Origin: Gemmataceae bacterium
Lineage (GTDB): Bacteria > Planctomycetota > Planctomycetia > Gemmatales > Gemmataceae
Reading direction: 5' to 3'
DNA: 25,016 bases
NCBI GenBank assembly: GCA_020847555.1
Contig: JADLBT010000046.1
Coordinates: 1-25,016, forward strand
Shown here: positions 1 to 11,427 of the stretch, one piece after another
Numbering within the stretch: position 1 is the first letter of the stretch
Layout of the letters: each line of letters begins with the position of its first letter
The notes under the pieces: model-generated
Seen by the model: the letters and a program-made list of their open reading frames with translations, nothing else
What the model was told of the DNA's origin: nothing
Database searches by the model: none
Made by a program: the position numbers and the translations under genes

Positions 1-195
1 GCCGCCGTAACCGCCCTGACCGTAGCCGCCGCCGTAACCGCCCTGACCGTAGCCGCCGCCGTAACCGCCCTGGCCGTAGCCACCCTGACCGTAGCCACCC
101 TGACCCTGACCGTAGCCGCCCTGACCCTGGCCGTAGCCGCCCTGGCCGGCACCGCCCTGACCCTGGCCGGCGCCGCCCTGGCCGGCGCCGCCAAC
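1..195. repeat. Tandem 27-bp repeats coding for Gly-Gln-Tyr units
   Basis: Positions 1-27 and 28-54 are identical, and 55-81 differs by one base (position 72, a to g). From 82 to about 195 the same theme continues as shorter, degenerate units. The unit length is a multiple of three, so copy-number change keeps the minus-strand frame open. Confidence 0.85.
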
Positions 196-387
196 GCCGA
201 TCCCGCCCCCGGTCGCTTTACCGGCGAAGTAATTGTTCAGCCGCCCGGTCTGGTAAAACTTGTAACTTCGTTGCTGCAGAGGGCGCAGGATGATCTGGGC
301 TTCAACCGCGCTGCTGGATGTGAGGAGCACCCCAAGGGCGAGCAGCCCCGCACACGCCAACTTCACTCGGAATGAACGTGCTCTCAT
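1..387 (-). CDS. Glycine-rich exported repeat protein (3' end beyond window)
   Basis: An open minus-strand frame runs from an ATG at 387 to the window edge without a stop, giving 129 visible residues. A GAGGAA ribosome-binding site lies just upstream of the ATG. Residues 1-30 form a signal peptide (basic start, hydrophobic core, cleavage predicted after V-E-A). A short ordinary stretch follows, with several aromatic and basic residues (about 31-58). From about residue 59 the chain is almost only Gly, Gln, Tyr and Ala, in GGYGQ-type units. The distal part is built on a 27-base tandem unit. I infer a secreted or surface low-complexity protein. No enzymatic motif is visible and the family is unknown to me. 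The C-terminus, and so the repeat count and any anchor, are missing. Confidence 0.75.
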   Translation of the reverse strand, partial: MRARSFRVKLACAGLLALGVLLTSSSAVEAQIILRPLQQRSYKFYQTGRLNNYFAGKATGGGIGVGGAGQGGAGQGQGGAGQGGYGQGQGGYGQGQGGYGQGGYGQGGYGGGYGQGGYGGGYGQGGYGG

Positions 388-730
388 GACGGTTCCTCGA
401 CAGAAATCCCAACTTCTTCCCCAATCCCCATCTGGGATTACTGCTGATGTTCTTCAGGGTAATTGGCAAATTCGGTCCGGCCCGTGAACCCCAACGTTTG
501 ATTGTTGTGGTTGTTGGGTGAAAAAGCACGCGAGCCTGATTCAACGGTGCATTGTCGAACTACTCGTCACGGAAGTCAAGCGAATCTCGACCACAATTCT
601 CAGTTCTTCCTCACCTCTCGTCCGGGCCGTCACGACCGTCCCCGCCGCCCCGTCAGGGCGGCGGAGAGCCACTTACCACAAGACGAGACGCGGACCGCCA
701 GAGTTTGCTCGGCCGGGGAATTGCGCCCGT
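388..730. other. Intergenic region, 343 bp
   Basis: This stretch lies upstream of the glycine-rich gene and downstream of the YHS-domain gene, both on the minus strand. It holds the ribosome-binding site of the former and a 9-bp GC hairpin at 642-664. The short frames here overlap one another and lack credible starts. I see no gene and no clear promoter. Confidence 0.6.
642..664 (-). terminator. GC-rich hairpin after the YHS-domain gene
   Basis: The 9-bp arms at 642-650 and 656-664 are perfect complements around a 5-base loop, about 70 bases past the minus-strand stop at 731. No T tract follows, so intrinsic termination is only possible, not shown. Confidence 0.35.
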
Positions 731-1432
731 TCACCGGCCCTTGTTCTTCCGGGCCTGGAACTCCTTGATGAACTTCTCCGGATCCTCGTTGAAGGCGTCC
801 CGACAGCCGGAGCAGCAGACGTAGTACGTCGCTCCCTTGTGCATGACGGCCATCGTCCCGAGCCCGCCGGTGACGATGCACTCCGCCTTCTTGGCGGCCG
901 CCCCGAAACTCTCGCCCGCACGGGTCATCGCGACCTGGAAGTCTTTGGTGTACAGCGTCCGATTCGGCGGCCGGACCGCGAACTCGTAGATGAAGCGAAT
1001 CCCGCCGCCCGCCAGATACATCTGGATCTGCTCGGCGCCGCCCGTGGCCCTGTCGTCGCGCGTCAGCACGAGCCGCCGGTTCTTGAGCTTTCCCTCAAAC
1101 ACCCGGGCCTTGTCCGCCTTGTCGATCACGGTCAGCTGGTAGGCGCCTTTATCGGTCAGGTAGCGCAGCTCGCCGCGCTTGAAGTGCTTGCCGCCGGTCA
1201 GGTCGAGGGTCAGCCAGGCGTCCTTGCCCTTGAAGCGCCAGCCCCAGTTACCAGATTCCTGCCAGATCTCCGTCCGGTTCTTCTCCGACGTGCCGTTGCC
1301 CTTCCACCCGCCGATGTAATCGTTCAGCTCCTGCAGCGCCTCCTTCGCGGAAGAGGGGCCGCCGGACCGCAGGTCCGCGCAGAGGGTCCCGAACAGGGCC
1401 AGGTACACGCCGCCAGCGAAAACGCGCCGCAT
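731..1432 (-). CDS. Secreted protein with C-terminal YHS/TRASH-type metal-binding domain
   Basis: 233 residues from the ATG at 1432, chosen because GGAG lies six bases upstream; the longer frame would begin with TTG at 1444. The N-terminus (basic residues, then a hydrophobic stretch to about residue 18) resembles a signal peptide. Residues about 35-170 are rich in Trp, Gly and alternating polar and hydrophobic positions, including a YIGGWKGNG motif, which suggests a beta-barrel or lipocalin-like domain; this is inference. Residues about 183-227 carry C185, C206, C207 and C210 with aromatic residues between, matching the C-x(20)-C-x(3)-C pattern of YHS/TRASH domains that bind metals such as copper. 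Role unknown; periplasmic metal sensing or handling is possible. It sits downstream of the WD40 gene on the same strand. Confidence 0.75.
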   Translation of the reverse strand: MRRVFAGGVYLALFGTLCADLRSGGPSSAKEALQELNDYIGGWKGNGTSEKNRTEIWQESGNWGWRFKGKDAWLTLDLTGGKHFKRGELRYLTDKGAYQLTVIDKADKARVFEGKLKNRRLVLTRDDRATGGAEQIQMYLAGGGIRFIYEFAVRPPNRTLYTKDFQVAMTRAGESFGAAAKKAECIVTGGLGTMAVMHKGATYYVCCSGCRDAFNEDPEKFIKEFQARKNKGR

Positions 1433-1486
1433 GAAGGTCTCCAAAGAGGATGAGGCGTCAGGCCAACTTCAGAATGCAGGGCCAAA

Positions 1487-1510
1487 GCCCACGGGTTGCG
1501 TCCCGTGGGC
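1487..1510. repeat. Dispersed palindrome, copy 1
   Basis: Perfect 9-bp arms, GCCCACGGG and CCCGTGGGC, enclose a 6-base loop. The copy lies 16 bases past the minus-strand stop of the WD40 gene. On that strand TTT follows the stem, so it may also act as a weak terminator. The same core recurs at 4861-4890 and twice within 13643-13713. Confidence 0.85.
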
Positions 1511-1525
1511 CGTTGCGCCGGTGTC

Positions 1526-4654
<3,129 letters not shown>

Positions 4655-4972
4655 GGCCGGTGCTCCGTGAGGCGGGCGATGGTCCATTGAGTATAGGAGG
4701 GTCGGCGCCGGTCGAGCAAGCGGTTTCAGGCGTGCCCGGCCGCGTGGCCCTTCGTTACGTCTTCTACTTTACAGACGATGGTCCCTGCCCCGCGGGCGGG
4801 TCCGACGTCTGGCTTCGTACCACTCAATTCCCGGATGCGGGGGCCAGGGAGTTGGTGTGCAAGGCCCACGGGTGGCGCCTCGTGGGCCTTCAAAATCCCG
4901 GGGCATACTGTAGAACGAGCCGAGAGGTCGGGCCGCCCGATGCACGGCACTTCCGTTGTTTCGAGGTGATTC
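4655..4972. other. Divergent intergenic region between WD40 and malate synthase genes
   Basis: About 318 bp that must contain the start signals for both divergent genes. It holds the second copy of the dispersed palindrome (4861-4890) and, at its right end, a GAGGTG ribosome-binding site for the malate synthase gene. I see no convincing sigma-70 promoter and no gene. Confidence 0.55.
4861..4890. repeat. Dispersed palindrome, copy 2
   Basis: Arms 4861-4870 and 4881-4890 are perfect 10-bp complements (AAGGCCCACG / CGTGGGCCTT). The stem extends inward by a G-T and a G-C pair. The core is the same as at 1487-1510 and 13643-13713. It lies about 80 bases upstream of the malate synthase start. Confidence 0.85.
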
Positions 4973-6877
4973 ATGGCAGCGCGAAAGCTGGAGATCCGGG
5001 GCAGCCTCGAACACGCCTACGCCGACGTCTACACCCCGGAAGCCGTGGCCGCCCTGGAAGCCCTCACCGGCCTGGACGCGGATCGCAAGGCGGTGATGGC
5101 GGCCCGCATCGAGCGGCGCGCGGCGCGGACCAGAAACCAGCAGCGGCTCACGTTCCTCGACCCGCAGGCGACCGTCGCGCGTACCACCATCAAGGTCCAG
5201 GACGCCCGGGACGGCGCGTTCACCGGCGACGCGATCCCGGCCGACCTGCGGCGCCAGTGGCTTCAGGGCACCGGCCCCGCGGCGAAGCCGCACGCGCCGG
5301 TCGAAAAGAGCATCCGCAACGTCGCGTACGCGCTGCTGTCGGGCGCCGACGGCTGGATGTTCGACGGCGAGGACGCGCTCGGCCAGGTTTCGACCATGTC
5401 GCTGGACAACCAGCGTAACCTCAGGCTGGCCATCCACCGCGACGCGGTGTTCACACAGGCGGCCGAACAGGTGGCGGGCGAGATGAATCGGTGGGGGCAG
5501 GGGTTCCTGGGCCGCCCGATCATCGCCGACTGGAGAAAGCAGCTCGACTTCACGACGAAGATCTTCCGCGCCCGCGGGTTGCACCTGGACGACCGGCACG
5601 TGCGGCACGTTGGCGGCGCCGGGTTCTCGGCGTCCATCGTCGATGTGGTGCTCTACCTCGTCAACAACCACCGCCGCCTGCGCGACGCCGGCTCCTCGCT
5701 CGTGCTCTACCTGCCCAAGATCCAGACCGCGGAAGAGGCGGCCCTGTGGAACGACATCCTCTCGGCCCTCGAACAGCACCTCGGCCTTCCGGACGGGACC
5801 GTCAAGGTTTACGTCCTCGTCGAGCAGGTCGAGGCGTGCTTCCAGCTGATGGAGATCCGCGCTGCTCTCGGCAAGCATTTCGTCGGATTCAACACCGGCC
5901 GGTGGGACTACATCAACAGCGTCTCCGACGCGATGGCCTGGGACCGGGACTTCGTCAACCCGAACATCGACGCCATCACGATGACCTACGGCTACATGCG
6001 GAACTACGAGGACCGGGTGCGCCGCGCGTGCAACACGCCGGACCGACTGGGGCAGTACGCTCTGTGGCAGGGCGGGATGGAGCCTAACATCCCGGTTGGG
6101 TCCGAGGCTGGCGTCGCCAGCGGTATGCAGCGAGCGGTCGCCGGGGCCGAGCGCGAGCAGCGCGAGGGGGCCAGCGGTAAGTGGGTCGCCCACTGGAAGA
6201 TGGTCCACCTCGTTCGGCCGGTCTGGGAAAGGGCCGGCCAGGACAACCAGCTGGGGCGGCAGTTTCCGCCGCTCACCTACACTCCGGCCGACGCCGACGG
6301 CCTGTTCCTGCTCGAACCGGCGCCGCGGACGGTGCGCGGCGCCCGCGACCTGCTGAGCGTTGCGCTGCAGTACGGCAACGCATTCCTGGTCGGCCTTCAG
6401 GCGGCCGCCCTCAAGCCGGCCGACTCCTTCGGCAACGACGACGTCCTGTACCTGATGGAAGACATGGCGACCGGCGAGATCCGCCTCAGCATCCTGTGGG
6501 AGTGGCTGCACAAGAGCGCGGCCCTCACCGCGGACGATGACGCCGCGGGCGTCCGGGCGGGCGCCCGCTTCTCGCCGGATCTGTTCCGGCAGCTCCTCGC
6601 CGAGGAGTATGACAAGCTCCAGCGCGCCGGCAACCGCGACGTCCACGATGCGTCGAAGCGCACGACGCTGCCAATCGCGCGGGCGATCGTCGCGGCTTAC
6701 GTCACCGACGACGTCAAGTTGCCGTGGTACATCGACCTGCTCAACATCAACCTCGACAACCGCGATTTGACGGAGGCGAAAAGGAGAATCGACCTGCTCA
6801 CTGCGGCGTTCTGCAAGGACGGGACGCGGATCACCGAGAACCTGGACTTCGGCGCGGAGCGGCTGAAAGCGCCATAA
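4973..6877 (+). CDS. aceB: Malate synthase (A/AceB-like, divergent)
   Basis: 634 residues, start ATG preceded by GAGGTG. Malate synthase condenses glyoxylate and acetyl-CoA to malate in the glyoxylate cycle. Family landmarks in order: DGWMFDGEDALG (127-137), like the metal-site strand of the TIM barrel; VLVEQVEACFQLMEI (281-295) with E284; NTGRWDYI (307-314) with D312; GKWVAH (402-407); LMEDMATGEI (494-503), whose D497 aligns with the catalytic aspartate of the MED-A-T-x-E-I motif; and the helical C-terminal domain with EWLHK and LLAEEYDKL. At 634 residues it is about 100 longer than E. coli AceB. No isocitrate lyase gene is in the window, so a full cycle is not shown. A related CoA-lyase function is less likely but possible. 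The symbol reflects family, not proven orthology. Confidence 0.8.
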   Translation: MAARKLEIRGSLEHAYADVYTPEAVAALEALTGLDADRKAVMAARIERRAARTRNQQRLTFLDPQATVARTTIKVQDARDGAFTGDAIPADLRRQWLQGTGPAAKPHAPVEKSIRNVAYALLSGADGWMFDGEDALGQVSTMSLDNQRNLRLAIHRDAVFTQAAEQVAGEMNRWGQGFLGRPIIADWRKQLDFTTKIFRARGLHLDDRHVRHVGGAGFSASIVDVVLYLVNNHRRLRDAGSSLVLYLPKIQTAEEAALWNDILSALEQHLGLPDGTVKVYVLVEQVEACFQLMEIRAALGKHFVGFNTGRWDYINSVSDAMAWDRDFVNPNIDAITMTYGYMRNYEDRVRRACNTPDRLGQYALWQGGMEPNIPVGSEAGVASGMQRAVAGAEREQREGASGKWVAHWKMVHLVRPVWERAGQDNQLGRQFPPLTYTPADADGLFLLEPAPRTVRGARDLLSVALQYGNAFLVGLQAAALKPADSFGNDDVLYLMEDMATGEIRLSILWEWLHKSAALTADDDAAGVRAGARFSPDLFRQLLAEEYDKLQRAGNRDVHDASKRTTLPIARAIVAAYVTDDVKLPWYIDLLNINLDNRDLTEAKRRIDLLTAAFCKDGTRITENLDFGAERLKAP

Positions 6878-6916
6878 GGCGCCGCGCGCGAACGCGATGA
6901 ACCCTATCTCCCGCCC

Positions 6917-6963
6917 CGCAGCGCCAGCGCCGGACGCGTGGCGCGCCCGGCGCTGGCGCTGCG
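6917..6963 (+). terminator. Strong 17-bp hairpin after malate synthase
   Basis: Arms 6917-6933 and 6947-6963 are perfect 17-bp complements around a 13-base loop, 40 bases past the malate synthase stop. There is no T run after it on the plus strand, so it could protect the transcript end or aid termination. Confidence 0.45.
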
Positions 6964-7000
6964 AGCCGGTAGGTAGGCGGAACAGGCGGGGCGTGGAGAA

Positions 7001-7034
7001 AAAGAAGAGGGCCGGCACCACGGTGCCGGCCCTC
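7001..7034 (-). terminator. Intrinsic terminator of the TPR gene
   Basis: Arms 7007-7019 and 7022-7034 form a perfect 13-bp GC-rich stem. On the minus strand the stem is followed by a T-rich tract (complement of 6998-7006). It begins about 29 bases past the stop of the minus-strand TPR gene, as expected for rho-independent termination. Confidence 0.8.
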
Positions 7035-7062
7035 CTCGCGTGGCAGGATCGACAACGGGCGG

Positions 7063-10000
7063 TCAGCCCGCGCCCTTGAGCTTCTTCTGCGCCGCTGTGG
7101 CGGCCTGAATCACCTCCTGCCGCTGGGTGGCGCTCAGCAGCGACCGGCCGTTCGGCCCGGCGAGGGCGGCGGCCGCGTTGAACAGCTGGACCGCCCGCTG
7201 GACGTTTCCGAGCCCGGCCTGAGCGTAGCCGAGGTACAGGTACATGCGCGGATCGTGCGGATAGCGCTTGCGGGCCGCCTCGAACAGGTCGCGCATCTCC
7301 GCGTACAGGTCGTCGCGCTTCAACTTGTGGTAGATGACGCCGAGCGTGTCGAGGAACGCCGCCGGCAGGCGCTCGGCTGTCACCGGCTTCTTGCTGAACT
7401 GCCCCTGGCGGACGGTCGTCGCGACCTGGTACGCCTCGTCCGGTTTGCCGAAGCGATCGGCGAGGAGCCAGGCGAGGTTGTTGCCGGCGACGAAGTGCTG
7501 CGGGTGGTCCTTGAGGATGGCGGCGTAGACGTCGCGTCCCTTCTCCCAGTCCTTCCGCGCCAGGTGGATGTCGCCCTGGAGCAGGCGTGCGGCGACGGCC
7601 TTCGGCTGGGTCTTCAGCAGGTCCGCGATCCGGGCCTCGGCCTCGTCCAGGGCCGGCGTGCGGGCGAACGCCCGGGCCATCTCCAGAGCGATCGCCCAGC
7701 GCAGCTGGTCCGCCGCCTGCTGCTTGTTCTTCGCGAACTCCTTCGCGTCCACCTTGGGGGCTGGCTTGAGGTTGGCCAGCTGCTTCTCGACCTCCTTCAG
7801 GCGCTCCGCCAGGTAGGTGTCGGCGGCCCGTTTGGCCTCCTCGACCTTGCCGGCGCTCGCCAGCGTGTAGACGTCAGCGTGGGCGGCCAGCACCTCGGCC
7901 GGCGCCTGCTTGCGCCACCGGACGGCGAGGTCGCGTGCCTTCGCCTTGTCGCCCTCCTTGTCGAGCAGCTGGAACAGGCGCGAGTAGCCGGGCGCGTAGT
8001 TGGGATGCCTCGCGATCAGGTTCTCATACGCCTTGATCGCCTCGGCCGCGTTCCCCTGTTCCTCCGCCACGCGCGCCGCCAGCAGCAAGGCCGGGGCGGC
8101 GTCTTTCATGACCGCCTTCAATGTGGCCGCGTGCCCGGCGGCCTCGGCGAGCGCGTCGGCCTCGCGCGTGCTCAGCGCCAGCTCGATCGCCAGGATGAGG
8201 GCCACGGCGTTGCGGTCGTCCTGCTTGAAGACGCGCGCCAGCTCCTTGCGGGCCATGTCCGCCCGGCCGGCGGCGGCCCAGAATTCCGCCTGGGTCAGCA
8301 GCACGTTCACCCGGTTGTGGCCGGCCCGGAGGGCCAGCTGCTCCCACATGGCCAGGGCCGCGGCCATCGTCTTCTTCGTCCCCCAGCTTTCGCCCGGCGA
8401 TCCGATGTCGTCCAGCTGCAGGCTGGCGTAGGCGAGGGGCAGCATCAGGGCCGGCTCGTCGGGCACCTCCTTGAGCATCTGCAGCGCCACGGACCGGGCC
8501 TCGGCCGGCTCCATCTGGGCGAGGGCGAGAAGGGACCGCTGCAGACCGGCCTGGGCCAGCGGCTTGAAGCGCGTGAACTCGATGCTCGCCAGGTAGTCCT
8601 GCGCGGCCTCCTTGTACTTGCGCTCGCCGAATGCGTTGGCCGCCTTCCAGGTGCGGAACAGGCCGTTGCTCTCGTAGCGTCCGACCGCCTCGTCGATTTG
8701 CGTGGTCTGGTCCTTGCGGTCGCCCGCCAGGCGGATCAGGATCGCGTCCAGGGACGGGTCGTGCGGCAGGTGCTTGAGGAGTTTTAGCCCCTCGGCCCGG
8801 TCGCCCTTGCCCAGCAGGGCCAGCGCGAGGACACGCTGGTGGCGGTCGTCCTTGCCGGCCGGGAAGTTGAGCGGATCCTCCAGGTAAGCGACTGCCTGGT
8901 CGGACCGGCCAGTGCTGGTTAGCCACATGGCCCACGTTAGCCGCGCGCCCTCGTCGGAGGAGGTTTTGAGGAACTGCTTGATCCGCTGATCGACGGCCTC
9001 GACCAGCTTCGGGGGCAGGCCGCTCTTCGTCTTGCCGTCGTCGGCCGCCTTGCGGGCCGCCGGGCGCGTCAGGTAGCGGATGTCCAGGCGGAGCACCTCC
9101 AGGCTCGTCGGGTAGTCCCGGAGCAGGCCGTCCAGCATCTCCTTCGCCTTCTCGTCCCGGCCGGTCAGGAGGTAGTGGGTGGCCAGCGCTTCCCGGGCGG
9201 CCCGGTCGTGAGGGGTCCGCGACCATTTCTCCTTGATCAGCTTCAGCTGGCGCAGGGCCGCGTCCTCATACGGCTTGACGGCCCCGGCCAGGGTGACCTT
9301 CTTGCCGTCCGCCTTCCGGAGGAGCTTGACCGCCTCCTGGCGGGCGGCGTCGAGATTCATGACCAGCTGGGTGTAGGCGAGATCCTTGGGTCCGCGCGTG
9401 AACTGCAGCGCCCATTCACGCTCTGTTTCGGAGAGCTTGTCGAAGCCCTGGTATGCCTTCTCGACGACGCGCAGGCTGTTCAGCGCCCGGACCGGCTGAC
9501 CGAGGGCAGCGTAGATGTTCGCGAGGACCATGTGGACCCGGAGGGTAAGGGGGCCGCTGGCGGCCAGGGCGGCCTCCAGCCGGTCCTTCGCCTTCTCCAG
9601 CCGGCCCTCGCGCTCGAGCATCGCCCCTTCCAGAAGGTCCGCCAGCGGCACGCCGGCCCTGGAGGCGCGCAGGGCGGCCAGGTGCTCCGCCACGCCCTCG
9701 CGTCGGCTGCCGGCCACGGCCTTCACCGTGGCGGCCCGGCTGTGCAGCGGCAGGATCTGTTCCGGCGGGAGCTTGCGGGCGGCGGCCACCTTCAGCCCAG
9801 CGTCCACCCACGCCCGCGACTGCTTGTTCAGCGCCGCGGCCTTCTCCGTGTTGCCGCGCGTGGTCGCGAGGAACGCCTGGCGCCCGAACAGCTCGGACAG
9901 CTGGGCGTAAGCCGCCGGCTTGCCCTGGTCGGCCTTGGCGGCCTGCCCGGCCAGAGCCTCCAGTCGCGCAAGCTGCTTCGACCAGGCCCCGGCCTGCTCA

Positions 10001-11190
10001 CCCGACAGCACCGGCTCCGCCAGGGCGGCCGCAGCCACCGCCCCGGTGAAGGCGGCATCGACGAACGACGGCTGGTCCTTCCCCTGCTTGCGGGCGGAGA
10101 CCTGCTCGCAGAAGGTGAGGGTCTGGTCCAGCACCTTCAGGAGCCGGGCGGTGTTCGGCGGGTCGGTGGCGGCGATGTCCTCCTTCGTCTGTTCCAGCGC
10201 TAGCAGGTGGGCGCCAAAGACGCCGTCGATGTCCCACGTGCTCACCCGATCCAGACCCTCCCCGCGGGCGGCCCGGGCGAGGGCTCCGTCCTTCTCGTCC
10301 AGCAGCAAGGATCGGAGCTGGGTCGCGTACTTCTCGGCCTGGGCCTCCTTGTGCTGCTGTCGGTCGTCCTGCTGCAGCCAGCGCAGGAGCTGAGCTTCCA
10401 GGTAGACGGTGCGCCAGAGCGGGTAGTCCTTGCCCTTCTTCATTTCGGCGATGTGGTCGAGGGCGGTGACCATCCGGCCCCGCTGCCGCCGTTCGAGCGG
10501 GGTCGCGGTCACCGGCTCGTTCGGCCGGATACGCGGTTGCTCGAACTCAAGCCGGGCGAGCATGTACCGGGCCCGGGCATTCGTCGGATCCAGGACGATG
10601 ACGTTCTTCGCGAAGATCTCGACCGCCTGCCAGTTCATCGCCGCGATGAGCAACTCGTTCCGGAGCGCCTCCTCCTGGACCTCCTGTTCCTTCGACAGCC
10701 GCTCGGCAGCGCCCCGCAGGCAGGCGAACGCCTCGGGCCGCACCTTGTCGTCAGGGATGACGAGCACCGGCCGGAGCTTCTGGCCGGTTATGGAGTCGGT
10801 GATCTCTTGCAGTGTCTTGCCGTCCACCGCCGCCTGGGCGTAGGCGCGCTCGCGTAGCGCCCGGGCCCTGAGCCAGAGCGCCTTCCCTTCCACCTGACGC
10901 AGCTCCTCCCCGGACTCGCGCGTCAGGCTGTTCGTCGGGGTCGCGAACTGCTTGCGGACGGCGTCGAGGGTCTTGCTCGCCTGCAGGGCTGCCTCGTCGA
11001 ACCGAAGGGCGGCCGTCCTGGCGTCGTCCGCCTTCATGGCCTGCTCCCCGGCGGCGTACGACGCCTCACCCGCCGCGAGCTGGGCTGCCTCCGACTTGTG
11101 GGAGAGGAAAAAGTGGTAGCCGAGATACCCGCCGCCGCCCAGCAGGGCGACGACCAGTACGGCGCGTAACCAGAAACCTGTGCCTTTCAT
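7063..11190 (-). CDS. Large membrane-anchored TPR-repeat protein of the exosortase locus
   Basis: 1375 residues from an ATG with the moderate site GAGAAGAG upstream. Residues about 7-28 form one hydrophobic segment after a short basic start, best read as an uncleaved anchor with the rest outside the membrane. Almost all of the remainder is alpha-helical tetratricopeptide-like repeats. The clearest ones read like AAEAIKAYENLIARHPNYAPGY and NLAWLLADRFGKPDEAYQVA. The last repeats near the C-terminus (YLYLGYAQAGLGNVQRAVQLF) are also canonical. It lies 235 bp downstream of the EpsI-like gene on the same strand. Very long TPR proteins are recurrent in PEP-CTERM/exosortase gene neighbourhoods (PrsT-like), and I infer a scaffold role in envelope or exopolysaccharide assembly. 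An unrelated TPR scaffold cannot be excluded. Confidence 0.85.
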   Translation of the reverse strand: MKGTGFWLRAVLVVALLGGGGYLGYHFFLSHKSEAAQLAAGEASYAAGEQAMKADDARTAALRFDEAALQASKTLDAVRKQFATPTNSLTRESGEELRQVEGKALWLRARALRERAYAQAAVDGKTLQEITDSITGQKLRPVLVIPDDKVRPEAFACLRGAAERLSKEQEVQEEALRNELLIAAMNWQAVEIFAKNVIVLDPTNARARYMLARLEFEQPRIRPNEPVTATPLERRQRGRMVTALDHIAEMKKGKDYPLWRTVYLEAQLLRWLQQDDRQQHKEAQAEKYATQLRSLLLDEKDGALARAARGEGLDRVSTWDIDGVFGAHLLALEQTKEDIAATDPPNTARLLKVLDQTLTFCEQVSARKQGKDQPSFVDAAFTGAVAAAALAEPVLSGEQAGAWSKQLARLEALAGQAAKADQGKPAAYAQLSELFGRQAFLATTRGNTEKAAALNKQSRAWVDAGLKVAAARKLPPEQILPLHSRAATVKAVAGSRREGVAEHLAALRASRAGVPLADLLEGAMLEREGRLEKAKDRLEAALAASGPLTLRVHMVLANIYAALGQPVRALNSLRVVEKAYQGFDKLSETEREWALQFTRGPKDLAYTQLVMNLDAARQEAVKLLRKADGKKVTLAGAVKPYEDAALRQLKLIKEKWSRTPHDRAAREALATHYLLTGRDEKAKEMLDGLLRDYPTSLEVLRLDIRYLTRPAARKAADDGKTKSGLPPKLVEAVDQRIKQFLKTSSDEGARLTWAMWLTSTGRSDQAVAYLEDPLNFPAGKDDRHQRVLALALLGKGDRAEGLKLLKHLPHDPSLDAILIRLAGDRKDQTTQIDEAVGRYESNGLFRTWKAANAFGERKYKEAAQDYLASIEFTRFKPLAQAGLQRSLLALAQMEPAEARSVALQMLKEVPDEPALMLPLAYASLQLDDIGSPGESWGTKKTMAAALAMWEQLALRAGHNRVNVLLTQAEFWAAAGRADMARKELARVFKQDDRNAVALILAIELALSTREADALAEAAGHAATLKAVMKDAAPALLLAARVAEEQGNAAEAIKAYENLIARHPNYAPGYSRLFQLLDKEGDKAKARDLAVRWRKQAPAEVLAAHADVYTLASAGKVEEAKRAADTYLAERLKEVEKQLANLKPAPKVDAKEFAKNKQQAADQLRWAIALEMARAFARTPALDEAEARIADLLKTQPKAVAARLLQGDIHLARKDWEKGRDVYAAILKDHPQHFVAGNNLAWLLADRFGKPDEAYQVATTVRQGQFSKKPVTAERLPAAFLDTLGVIYHKLKRDDLYAEMRDLFEAARKRYPHDPRMYLYLGYAQAGLGNVQRAVQLFNAAAALAGPNGRSLLSATQRQEVIQAATAAQKKLKGAG

Positions 11191-11288
11191 GGTGCTCTTC
11201 TCACGGTTGGGGCACCGGCAACCTGAAGCCGCTCAGACCGGCGCCGGTTCCGGGGTAATCCGTCCATTTTGCATCGCCTGGCCGGGCG

Positions 11289-11334
11289 AAAACCTCTCCT
11301 CCCGGCCCCCTCCCCTGCGCGGGGAGGGGGAGCA
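11289..11334. repeat. GC-rich interspersed repeat, copy 1
   Basis: About 46 bp containing a perfect 10-bp hairpin (11306-11315 with 11321-11330). It is nearly identical to the reverse complement of 11380-11427, so the two copies face each other across about 45 bp between the EpsI-like and TPR genes. Confidence 0.8.
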
Positions 11335-11379
11335 GAAGGGTTCCGGTGTCTGATTGATCTTCCCGGCGCTCGCACCCGT

Positions 11380-11427
11380 GTTCTCCCCCTCCCCTCGCAG
11401 AGAAGGGGGCCGGGGGGAGAGGTTCTT
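11380..11427. repeat. GC-rich interspersed repeat, copy 2 (inverted)
   Basis: Reverse-complement match, with a few mismatches, to 11289-11334. Its right end runs into the TAA stop codon (11426-11428 on the minus strand) of the EpsI-like gene. This suggests either insertion exactly at the gene end or recruitment as a transcript end structure. Confidence 0.8.

Noticed and set aside
1..195. CRISPR-like array because of short regular repeats
   Set aside because: The units are contiguous without spacers, are multiples of three and encode a glycine-rich protein on the minus strand.
4769..7021. Minus-strand open frame of 750 codons antisense to malate synthase
   Set aside because: It has no recognisable domain and covers a convincing enzyme gene on the other strand; strong GC bias keeps antisense frames open.
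7255..8787. Plus-strand open frame of 510 codons inside the TPR gene
   Set aside because: Shadow of the TPR coding sequence, with no ribosome-binding site and no domain.
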